NCBI RefSeq assembly: GCF_001690275.1
Contig: NZ_LZGW01000032.1
Location: 1-64,000 of the forward strand
Direction of reading: 5' to 3'
Length of the DNA: 64,000 nucleotides
From: Gilliamella sp. WF3-4
GTDB lineage: Bacteria; Pseudomonadota; Gammaproteobacteria; Enterobacterales; Orbaceae
Part shown: piece after piece, positions 23,675 to 31,749 of the stretch
Numbering within the stretch: position 1 is the first letter of the stretch
How the letters are laid out: each line of letters starts with the position of its first letter
Program-made: the position numbers and the translations under genes
The notes under the pieces: generated by a model
Told to the model about the DNA's origin: nothing
Database searches by the model: none
Seen by the model: the letters and a program-made list of their open reading frames with translations, nothing else

Positions 23675-26090
23675 TAGTTCAAGCAGTAAAGTTACCGTTG
23701 GATACAGATACTATTGGGATTTATTCTGTGGTTTGGGTCGTGGTCCTATTAATTCTATTGTTGCAATCACTGCAGATAAAAAAATTGTGTGGCTGGGAAA
23801 AGAAGACGAAGCAAATACAAATTGCTCTATTTATATTAATAAACCCAATTTATTTGGTGGTGAAGACACTGGTGGCGAGGGAGGCATTGAAGGAAACCTT
23901 GAAATAATGATGGGTGAACAAAATCAAATCCCATCAAATAGTTTAAACCGTATTTTAAAAGGGTTGATTCCTGGATTTCGGGGAATGGTCACAACATTTT
24001 ACTCCGGATTAATAAGTTGTTATAGCGCATCACCAAAACCATGGTCGTACAGAGTTCGGCGGACTACAAAAGGCTGGGATAATAATTTAGTCTGGTACCC
24101 AGAAAAGTGTACTATTGTGTTGTGTGATAATGTGTCAGAAATAATAGGCATTGAAAGTGAGATTGAAAGCCGCTATGGTCCAATACACAAAAAGAAGAAG
24201 AATAAAAACAAATATCCCTTTATAAATAAAAATAAAGACAAAAGCCCTGAACAAATTGAACAAGAAAAAAGAAAACAAGAGGAAGAAAAACGACGAGAAG
24301 AAGAAAGGCAACGGAAAATAGCTGCATTGAATAAAGAGCTGAATCATAATATTCGAAATATTCATGCAATGAATCCTGCTCATATTTTATTCGAATGCGC
24401 TACAAATCGAGATTGGGGAAGAGGATTAAGTTGGGATGAAATCGATATTGACAGTTTTAAAAAAGCGGCAGATACACTATTTAATGAAAAGTTTGGTTTA
24501 TGTTTTCGATACAATCGACAAGATCAACTGCAAACATTTATACAGCAAATTTTAGATCATATTGGTGCTGCTCAATATGCTGATTTATCAACCGGAAAAT
24601 TAACATTAAAGCTAATTCGTAACGACTATGATCCAGAAAAATTACCATCATTTAATTATGATAACGGTATTTTATCAGTACAAGATGATGATTCAGCGAG
24701 TAATGATGCGACATATAATGAAATAGTTGTTACATATAGTAATCCTGTTACCCATGAGGATGGAACTGTTCGTGCTCAAAATCTAGCATCAATTCAACAA
24801 GTTGGTTTAATTAGCAATTCAGTTGAATATAAAGCTGTGCCAACCCAAGAACTGGCCGCTCGCGTGGCTGAGCGAGATCTTGAAATGAATGCAGCAGGTA
24901 TTACACGTTTAATTATTAAATTTGATAGACGTGGTGGCATATTGGAACCCGCATCGTGTTTTCGTGTATCGTTACCTGACCGTGATATTGAAAATATGAT
25001 TCTCCGAGTTGGAAAAATAGAAGAACAAAGTGATGGCTCGTTATTAATAACCGGTGTGCAAGATGTTTTTAGTTTGTCATCTACATCGTATAGTGCATCA
25101 CAACAAAATAGTGAATGGGTTGAGCAAGATAACTCAATTCATGCTGTAAACGACATTAAACTGATTGAATTACCGTATGCATTATTAGCAGCAGCATTGA
25201 GTGCTGCCGATTTAGACTATGTAACACCAATTTCAGGATATATTGGTGTTACAGCATTAGCTCCCACGCAATCATCAATTAATTATATATTACAATTTCA
25301 ATCAGCTGGCTCTGCAATTAATGAAAATCGCAGTGATTGGACTCCATTTGCAAAATTAACTGATGATATTGATAAACTTGAAACACAGTTTGAAATCAAA
25401 ATTGATTCAGATTATCAACCAATGATTGGCGAAGGTCTTCTGGTTGATGATGAGTTCATGCGCATTGATGAAATTGATTTTGAAACAAATATGATAAAAG
25501 TTGGGCGCGGCTGTGTTGATTCATTACCCCAAAAACACCTATCAAACTCAATAATATATTTCTATGAGAACTCCTTGGCAACTGATCATATTGAGTATGT
25601 TAATGGTGAAACCGTTGGCGTCAAATTACTCACGCAAACTAATGCAGGTATATTAAATGATGATATTGCACCTATTAATAAAATAGTAATGTTACATAGG
25701 CAAATCCGTCCATATTTACCCGGAAATATCAAAGTTAATGACTCATTATATCCAGATGTAATTGAACAATCTGATACGTATATCATAAGTTTTTCACATC
25801 GCGATCGCATTTTGCAGGCAGAACGTTTGGTTGATTGTGTTTCAGATAATATAGGACCAGAACTAGGTACTGAATATATAATTGAAATTGCTGATTATTA
25901 TACAAAAGAAATTCTATGGAAATTTAATACCACTGATACATTCATATTATTACCGTATTCATCTCAAGAAGATTATGTTTATGATGATTTGCACATTTTA
26001 ACTTTATATAGCATTCGAGATGGTTATGAATCATTACAAAAATTTGTAACAACACTGCCTGAAGGTCATATCACTGTGGAGAGTAAATAA
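23667..26090 (+). CDS. Tail tip/host-specificity protein (J-like)
   Basis: An 807-residue protein that probably forms the central hub and baseplate spike and contacts the host. It starts SSSSKVTVGYRYYWDLFCGLGRG, typical for Mu-like J equivalents. Beta-sandwich repeats fill the C-terminal half (DSALYPDV-type stretches). An odd, strongly charged Lys/Glu/Arg segment lies at residues about 172-232 and should form one long helix. The stop overlaps the next ATG. Confidence 0.8.
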   Translation: MGSSSSSKVTVGYRYYWDLFCGLGRGPINSIVAITADKKIVWLGKEDEANTNCSIYINKPNLFGGEDTGGEGGIEGNLEIMMGEQNQIPSNSLNRILKGLIPGFRGMVTTFYSGLISCYSASPKPWSYRVRRTTKGWDNNLVWYPEKCTIVLCDNVSEIIGIESEIESRYGPIHKKKKNKNKYPFINKNKDKSPEQIEQEKRKQEEEKRREEERQRKIAALNKELNHNIRNIHAMNPAHILFECATNRDWGRGLSWDEIDIDSFKKAADTLFNEKFGLCFRYNRQDQLQTFIQQILDHIGAAQYADLSTGKLTLKLIRNDYDPEKLPSFNYDNGILSVQDDDSASNDATYNEIVVTYSNPVTHEDGTVRAQNLASIQQVGLISNSVEYKAVPTQELAARVAERDLEMNAAGITRLIIKFDRRGGILEPASCFRVSLPDRDIENMILRVGKIEEQSDGSLLITGVQDVFSLSSTSYSASQQNSEWVEQDNSIHAVNDIKLIELPYALLAAALSAADLDYVTPISGYIGVTALAPTQSSINYILQFQSAGSAINENRSDWTPFAKLTDDIDKLETQFEIKIDSDYQPMIGEGLLVDDEFMRIDEIDFETNMIKVGRGCVDSLPQKHLSNSIIYFYENSLATDHIEYVNGETVGVKLLTQTNAGILNDDIAPINKIVMLHRQIRPYLPGNIKVNDSLYPDVIEQSDTYIISFSHRDRILQAERLVDCVSDNIGPELGTEYIIEIADYYTKEILWKFNTTDTFILLPYSSQEDYVYDDLHILTLYSIRDGYESLQKFVTTLPEGHITVESK

Positions 26091-26878
26091 TGTCTAATGA
26101 AAGTGAATATTACTACGGTCAAGGTAAAGTGTTTTTAACGCATAAAAAAAGGGATCATCAATGGCGATGGATCGGAGATGTATCATCACTAAAAATTAAT
26201 TTTGAATTTGAAGAACAATATAGTAAACGCAGTATTGGGGGGCGCTTAGTTAATAGCAAAAGATTTATTACGTTTACGGGCGGTAATGTTACTGCAACAT
26301 GGTTTGATCGTTCACTGGAAAATCTGAAATTATTATTACGCGGAGAGTCTGTATCACATCAACAAAGTTGGGCTGAAGAAGAGTTCAGAAATATAAAATC
26401 AGGTATGACAATCTATTTACAACATCAAAATATAAGAGATGTTTTTATCGAAAATTTAAATGAACATGTTGACTATATTGTTGATTGTAAAGCTGGCTCA
26501 ATTTTATTTATAACAAAACCAAAATTTTCACGAATTTTAGTTGAATATGATTACTCAGGATTAAGCGGTATTAGTATTTTAAACAATGAACCATTAGATT
26601 TAGCATTGCGTTATGAAGGAAAAAATATAGTTGATGATAAAACAATAAATATTGAGCTTTTCCGATTATCACTAGATCCCATAGAATTTATCAGCTTGAT
26701 TGATGATAAATCAGAATTTTCAAATATTGAAACTACATTACAACTATTACCTGATTTATCAAAAAATCCGAAATCCGATTTTGGCCAATTTGGCAGAATA
26801 ATACAGTTTAATGATTTTAACGACATCTTATACGATGATGAAATTGCATATGATGAACGATACGAATTTGCATATTAG
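26090..26878 (+). CDS. Second tail-tube-like protein
   Basis: A 262-residue protein whose layout repeats the tail tube gene at 16615. Matching blocks include TINIELFRLSLDPIEFISLI versus VIVELFRVKFNPISNFSLL, and LLPDLSKN versus VLADMSQN, each followed by a Gly-Phe-Gly end. The N-terminal GRLVNSKRFITFTGGNVTAT matches the RLQVGELTLGKSGTLNLT region. Gene position after the hub suggests a tip ring or adaptor that has evolved from the tube. I infer paralogy from these aligned blocks; no search was run. Confidence 0.6.
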   Translation: MSNESEYYYGQGKVFLTHKKRDHQWRWIGDVSSLKINFEFEEQYSKRSIGGRLVNSKRFITFTGGNVTATWFDRSLENLKLLLRGESVSHQQSWAEEEFRNIKSGMTIYLQHQNIRDVFIENLNEHVDYIVDCKAGSILFITKPKFSRILVEYDYSGLSGISILNNEPLDLALRYEGKNIVDDKTINIELFRLSLDPIEFISLIDDKSEFSNIETTLQLLPDLSKNPKSDFGQFGRIIQFNDFNDILYDDEIAYDERYEFAY

Positions 26879-26890
26879 AGGGCGTAAATA

Positions 26891-27635
26891 ATGGAACATT
26901 TAATTGAAGAAGTAAAATGGGAAGATAATGTATATCTCATTCAGCGAAAAGATCGTGTCGGGGGGTGGTGTGCGGGGTATAGCAAACAAACCTCATTATG
27001 AACTTGCTAACAGAACACAATATTTAAAAAGAACAGTCGACACAATTAATACTGCATTAGAGTTTACATTATCTGCATCTGAAGATAATTCAAATTTTGA
27101 TGCTAAATGTAATCGTATCGAAAATTTAAAAAAACCAGAAAACAAAAATGATGCTGTTAATAAGGAATATGTTGACGGCAATGACGAAAAACTACAAAAA
27201 CAAGTAAATGAGCTAATCGAAGCCAAGATAGGCTATGAGTCAATTGGTAACTTCAATGATGGATGTACTATAAATACAAGAAATGAAATTGTTTATGATG
27301 AACAAACAAAAAAATATTATGCATGGGCAGGTAATTTACCTCATCACGTTTTACCTGAAACTAATGTGACTGATGAAATGAACAACGGAAAGCCGTGGCT
27401 AGTCATTGAAAATTCAAACGAGTTTATAGCAAAAATTGAGAGCATTAAACAAATAGCACAAAGTGTAGCTACACAATTCTATGGTTTTAAAAAAGATGGT
27501 GCAAAATTGATTTTAGAAACAGCAGGAAATATAGATAACAACATATTAAATATTGAGAACTTTTTAGAATGGGTGATTGCTCCTGGCGGCTGTGAATTTA
27601 CTGTTAACAATAAAAACTTACTGATGGTTATATAA
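26891..27635 (+). pseudogene. Tail fibre protein interrupted at a G6 tract
   Basis: The reading frame from ATG 26891 gives a standard fibre start (MEHLIEEVKWEDNVYLIQRKDRVGG) but ends at a TGA near 27000. The other frame holds the rest (ANKPHYELANRTQYLKR onward to 27635). The two frames join perfectly if one G is removed from the tract at 26960-26965. The combined protein would have about 247 residues, with a helical neck followed by a beta region. The ATG 26928 in the second frame lacks a ribosome site. It could be phase variation, a true mutation, a +1 slip or a sequencing error. Confidence 0.7.
26960..26965 (+). repeat. G6 homopolymer at the fibre frame break
   Basis: Six G bases at the exact switch point between the two fibre frames. 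With five G the ORF is continuous. Such tracts change length by strand slippage. Confidence 0.7.
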
Positions 27636-27650
27636 AAAAGAGAGGTAAAA

Positions 27651-28382
27651 ATGGCGACAATAAACTTAGGTAACATCAGATTTAACTGGTGTGGAACATA
27701 CAACAGTTCAACAACATATACAAAAGATGACGTTGTTGGTTTTGACGGCTCTGCATTTATCGCAAAAAAAACTGTAAAAAATATCAATCCTAACAGTAAT
27801 GAATTTTGGGACTTGATGATTGCTGGAGCTGAAAAACCATACATTGTTGGTGAACAAAAGCTAATGGCATTCAGAGCATCAGAACTACCGCATGGCTGGT
27901 ATTTCCGAAATGGTGATAACTATTTACTCGATTCACCACAAGGTCGAGCGTTAAATAGTTTATCTGCAAACTACAAAGAAGATTACAAAATCACAATCAA
28001 AGTAATTAACGGTCAACAATATATCAATGTCCCAACCGCGTTTTCGGATGACGGTAGAGGTTTTTTTGAGCGTGCAGTTAATGGAACTAGCAGGCAAGTT
28101 GGTAGCATTGAAAATGATGCAATTCGTAATATCTGGGGACAACTTTATAATGTCATGCAATGGCGTGGAACTGTTGGAGTTGGCGTTTTTCATGTTGGTG
28201 AACCGAATACTGCTGGATCGGGATTAAATAACAGACACTCGAATGCAGCCACATATGCTACTGATTCTGATTTTCCGGAACGAACTATAACATTTGACGC
28301 ATCACGCGTAGCACCTGTTACTAGTGACGACAACAGACCTTTAAATATCGGTATGACACCCGCAATCTATCTTGGAGTTTAA
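27651..28382 (+). CDS. Tail fibre with receptor-binding C-terminal domain
   Basis: A 243-residue protein. The N-terminal 60 residues (FNWCGTYNSSTTYTKDDVVGFDGSAFIAK) resemble a small carbohydrate-binding module common on fibres. The C-terminus DNRPLNIGMTPAIYLGV is the classic end of trimeric fibre receptor-binding domains. It is preceded by the G/T-rich VGEPNTAGSGLNNRHSNAA stretch. It likely recognises the host surface. AAAGAGG gives a good ribosome site. The gene is followed by its chaperone. Confidence 0.75.
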   Translation: MATINLGNIRFNWCGTYNSSTTYTKDDVVGFDGSAFIAKKTVKNINPNSNEFWDLMIAGAEKPYIVGEQKLMAFRASELPHGWYFRNGDNYLLDSPQGRALNSLSANYKEDYKITIKVINGQQYINVPTAFSDDGRGFFERAVNGTSRQVGSIENDAIRNIWGQLYNVMQWRGTVGVGVFHVGEPNTAGSGLNNRHSNAATYATDSDFPERTITFDASRVAPVTSDDNRPLNIGMTPAIYLGV

Positions 28383-28383
28383 T

Positions 28384-28911
28384 ATGATTAATTATTATTT
28401 TGATAACACAAATGAGCTAAAACCGTTTACTCATGAACTCGAAGCTAACGATAATACGCTACCGCCTGATAATGCGTTGCGCGTAGAACCAAAATTCAAA
28501 GACGGATATTGGCCATGTGAAAAAAACGGCGAGTGGGTTTTAGTTGAGGACCATCGAGAAAAAACAGTATACAACATTGAAACAAAAGCACCCGTTAAGA
28601 TTGATTATCTGGGTGAGGTTAGAGATGGTTTTACTGAGTTAGAACCATTCGATTTTTGTAAGTGGGATGGCACAAAATGGGTATTGGATAATGATACTAA
28701 AAATGAAAGCATTATCAAAAATAATCAATCATTGAAAAACACATTACTCAATGAAGCAAATGAGAAAATATCAATACTACTCGACGCTATTGATTTAGAT
28801 ATGGCTGAAGATGGTGATGACGAAAAATTAAAAAATTGGAAAAAATATAGAATTCTTTTAACTCGTATCGACACATCAAATATAAATGTAATTTTCCCAA
28901 CAAAACCGTAA
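28384..28911 (+). CDS. Tail fibre assembly chaperone (Tfa-like)
   Basis: A 175-residue protein with the Tfa pattern: DNALRVEPKFKDGYWPCEKNGEWVLVEDHREKTVYN, then FDFCKWDGTKWV, and a helical C-terminal part. It starts 2 bases after the fibre stop (TAATATG). Such chaperones aid folding of fibre tips and often stay bound. It is the last clear structural gene of the prophage. Confidence 0.82.
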   Translation: MINYYFDNTNELKPFTHELEANDNTLPPDNALRVEPKFKDGYWPCEKNGEWVLVEDHREKTVYNIETKAPVKIDYLGEVRDGFTELEPFDFCKWDGTKWVLDNDTKNESIIKNNQSLKNTLLNEANEKISILLDAIDLDMAEDGDDEKLKNWKKYRILLTRIDTSNINVIFPTKP

Positions 28912-28935
28912 TTTATTTTCAAATATAGAAATACA

Positions 28936-28983
28936 CGGCGTGGTTAATTATCAATTAATTTAAACAATAATTATCACACGCCG
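28936..28983. repeat. Extended inverted repeat after the last phage gene
   Basis: CGGCGTG (28936-28942) and CACGCCG (28977-28983) flank near-complementary A/T arms (TTAATTAT / ATAATTAT). The full structure can fold into a 15-bp, slightly bulged stem. There is no T run. It may be a terminator-like end for the phage transcript or a junction trace. Confidence 0.5.
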
Positions 28984-29409
28984 CATCATTTAGATAATCG
29001 AATAAAAATTTATTCTATCCATTCTAAAGAAAATGAGAATATAAAAATTCAGATCAGTAATGAAATATCTGCATTGATTACAAAAACATACCAAGGATTA
29101 GGTCATAATGATTTAGATCATCAATTAGGTTTTTCAATCATTCATCTTGCAAATGATGGTTGGTATATTTTAAGTATCAAATGGAATAATGCTAATAATA
29201 TTAGGCATATAGTTTATGAAACTGATGAAAATTTTAAAACACTAAAAAGGCTACAAGATAAAACAATTATAGCTTGTTTATGGGAAGCAAGATTGATTGT
29301 GCAAGAAAGTAATTTATGGCAAAAGCATATCTTATCAAATAACCTTCTGACTGTGACAAAAGATGCGGGTGATAAATATTTAAGCGAGGTATTTAATGGA
29401 AAACTCTGA
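28948..29409 (+). pseudogene. Probable 5'-truncated ORF at the prophage/biosynthesis junction
   Basis: One frame is open from 28948 to the TAG at 29407 but contains no ATG or GTG before the core. The only usual start is a TTG at 29074, without a ribosome site. The sequence looks like a real protein: TYQGLGHNDLDHQLGFSIIH, then GWYILSIKWN and ACLWEARLIVQES. These His/Trp-rich strands suggest a compact alpha/beta enzyme or binding protein. I do not recognise it. It ends inside the GNAT start, so it shares that operon. Truncation by recombination near the inverted repeat is the simplest explanation. Confidence 0.5.
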
Positions 29410-29872
29410 ATGTATAATTAGAAAAATAGAAAAACAAGACTTAAAAAATCTTATTAAGTTATGTTCTAAACATGCTGATTATGAAGCGTTGTTTTTTGAT
29501 GAGGACCCTGAATTAATTAAAAGATGGGAACAGCTTTTTTTTAGTGCAAATTCAAAGATATATTGCTGGGTTTGTGTTAACCAAAAAAATCATATTATTG
29601 GTTATATGAGTGTTACTATTGATTATTCAACTTGGAGTGCTTTACCTTTCTTATATTTAGATTGTTTGTATTTACAAGAAGAATATAGAAAAAAAGGTTT
29701 AGGAAAACGTTTAATTGCTACATTAGAGAATTTTGCATTTGAAAAAAATATAAATTCTATTGAATGGCAAACTCCACCTGATAATATTATCGGTATTAAT
29801 TTTTATCAAGCAATTGGTGCCAAAGCTTTAGATAAAAAAAGATTTAAATTAATAGTTCCTAAAGTTAAATAA
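29396..29872 (+). CDS. GNAT-family N-acetyltransferase
   Basis: A 158-residue acetyltransferase with acetyl-CoA motif A in LDCLYLQEEYRKKGLGKRLI (about residues 94-113, with the R/K-K-G-L-G-K loop) and the motif B block WQTPPDNIIGINFYQAIGA. The GNAT fold transfers acetyl from acetyl-CoA to an amine. It heads the biosynthetic operon, 10 bases before the adenylation gene. It could modify the product amine or give self-protection. The acceptor is unknown. Confidence 0.75.
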   Translation: MENSECIIRKIEKQDLKNLIKLCSKHADYEALFFDEDPELIKRWEQLFFSANSKIYCWVCVNQKNHIIGYMSVTIDYSTWSALPFLYLDCLYLQEEYRKKGLGKRLIATLENFAFEKNINSIEWQTPPDNIIGINFYQAIGAKALDKKRFKLIVPKVK

Positions 29873-29882
29873 AAGAGAACAT

Positions 29883-31484
29883 ATGATGAAGAAACTCATT
29901 GCTGATTCGACTAATTTTTTGCAGGATGATTTTTATATTGGAGAGTTATTACATTATGGCAAAGTTAATTGTCCTAATGCTATAGCTGTATCGGATTCAA
30001 AATCGAAATTGTCTTTTATAGAACTAGATTTAATGGCAAATACTTATGCTAAAACGTTGAAATATTCATTTGATGTCAAACAAAGTGATGTCGTGTGTGT
30101 TGTAGGAAAGAAATCTGTAGAAACAGTAGCTATATTAATTGCCATATGGAAATTAGGCGCTGTTTTTTGTCCAATAGATATCGGTTCAGGAATCGAACGT
30201 ATTAAATTAATTTCCAGTTTAGTATCACCTAAAATAGTATTAACAGAAAACAATTTGCAAAATGATATCTTTGATGGTTCTGTGATAGTTAAATCATATA
30301 AAGATTTATTATTAATAACAAATAATATTAATATTGAGTTAATTCCACATGCTTATAAATCAGATGATTTGTTATATATAATTTATACTTCTGGATCTAC
30401 TGGCGTGCCAAAAGGAGTAATGATTACTGCTAACTCTTTTAAGAACTATGCCGAGTCTCACCAAAAATGGTTACAATTTGGAATAGGAGATAGAATTGTC
30501 AGTTTAACTCCAATTCATTTTGATGTATTTCTTGAAGATACTATTATTCCTCTTGCCAATGGAGCACACGTTTATCAATTTGACACTCTTTATTCTGGTT
30601 ATTTTCTTAGAAAAATAATAGAAAAGCATCAAGTTACCCATATAATCGCTGTATCTTCTTTACTGGCAATTATTTCTGAAGATATGAATTTCGTTAATAA
30701 AAATAAGCTTCCTTATTTAAAGATGCTTATGACCGGTGCAGAAGCTTGTTCAGTAGCCCTAATTAATCAATGGAAAATAGAATTTCAAAATGCAAGAGTC
30801 ATTAATGCTTATGGTCCAACTGAAACAACAATTGTATCTCATTGTTTTGAAATTAAAGTTATAGACAAAAATTTACAAACAAGTTATCCAATTGGCATGC
30901 CTTTAGAAGGAACAAATTGCTTATTATTTGATGATGAAGGTCAGGAAATTTCTGAGCCATATATTCCTGGAGAGTTATTAATTGGTGGACCGCAAGTCAT
31001 GGCTGGTTATTTTGATGATGATGAATTAACCAAAAAAGTAATTAAAGATATTAATGGAATCAGATTCTACCATACAGGAGATGTTTGTACATTAGATAAA
31101 AATGGTAATTATATTTTTATAGAAAGAAATGATTTACAAGTTAAATTAAATGGTAAGCGCTTACATCTCGGATGTATTCATTCGACAGTATTAAACACTG
31201 ATGGTATTAAGCAATGTGCCTTGGGTATTGTAAAACATAATGGTATTTCATCGATTGGATGTGTTATTGTTGGGGCAAATGAACAAAAATTAGCAGAAAT
31301 AAAAATGAATTTAAATAATACTATCGATAACCAAATTATGCCCGCAGTATGGGGATTTCTTGATGAATCAATTATTACTCTTAATGGTAAAAGTGATAAC
31401 AAAAAATTGATGAACTTACTTCAAAATAATGTCATTAATGGCAAAAACGATTTTAACCTAAATGGAAGATGTAACGATGAATGA
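29883..31484 (+). CDS. Stand-alone NRPS-type adenylation enzyme
   Basis: A 533-residue AMP-forming enzyme that activates a carboxylic or amino acid and loads it on the carrier. Core motifs are A3 YTSGSTGVPKG (168-178), A4 FDVFLED (213-219), A5 NAYGPTETT (308-316), A7 YHTGD (396-400), A8-like NDLQVKLNGKR (416-426) and the A10 Lys in NGKSD (503). By-eye binding-pocket residues, read against GrsA, are D235 V236 E239 A278 M299 G301 A322 I330 V331 K517. Asp235 suggests a free alpha-amine; I cannot name the substrate. There is no condensation domain. The stop overlaps the carrier ATG. Confidence 0.85.
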   Translation: MMKKLIADSTNFLQDDFYIGELLHYGKVNCPNAIAVSDSKSKLSFIELDLMANTYAKTLKYSFDVKQSDVVCVVGKKSVETVAILIAIWKLGAVFCPIDIGSGIERIKLISSLVSPKIVLTENNLQNDIFDGSVIVKSYKDLLLITNNINIELIPHAYKSDDLLYIIYTSGSTGVPKGVMITANSFKNYAESHQKWLQFGIGDRIVSLTPIHFDVFLEDTIIPLANGAHVYQFDTLYSGYFLRKIIEKHQVTHIIAVSSLLAIISEDMNFVNKNKLPYLKMLMTGAEACSVALINQWKIEFQNARVINAYGPTETTIVSHCFEIKVIDKNLQTSYPIGMPLEGTNCLLFDDEGQEISEPYIPGELLIGGPQVMAGYFDDDELTKKVIKDINGIRFYHTGDVCTLDKNGNYIFIERNDLQVKLNGKRLHLGCIHSTVLNTDGIKQCALGIVKHNGISSIGCVIVGANEQKLAEIKMNLNNTIDNQIMPAVWGFLDESIITLNGKSDNKKLMNLLQNNVINGKNDFNLNGRCNDE

Positions 31485-31734
31485 AAATGAATTTATTGAT
31501 CAAATTATTAAGACTCATGTTGAAAAATTGAGTGACTCTATTACTTATGATAAAGATACTTTTCTTCATGAATTAGGATTAGATTCTATTACAGTTGTTT
31601 CGCTAATAGTTGAAATTGCTGAAAAAAATGATATTGATATTGAGAGTATATATTCTTCATTGATTGTTCCTGAAAAAGTGTCTGATCTGTATGCTTTGGA
31701 AAAAACAATGAAAGAAACTGCTAAAATCAATTAA
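31477..31734 (+). CDS. Peptidyl/acyl carrier protein
   Basis: An 85-residue four-helix carrier with the phosphopantetheine site ELGLDSIT (Ser37). I chose ATG 31477, since GGAAG lies 9 bases upstream and it overlaps the adenylation stop (ATGAATGA), giving tight coupling. It carries the activated amino acid as a thioester for the oxidases. No phosphopantetheinyl transferase is encoded in the window, so a host enzyme must prime it. Confidence 0.88.
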   Translation: MNENEFIDQIIKTHVEKLSDSITYDKDTFLHELGLDSITVVSLIVEIAEKNDIDIESIYSSLIVPEKVSDLYALEKTMKETAKIN

Positions 31735-31749
31735 AAAAATATTATAATT

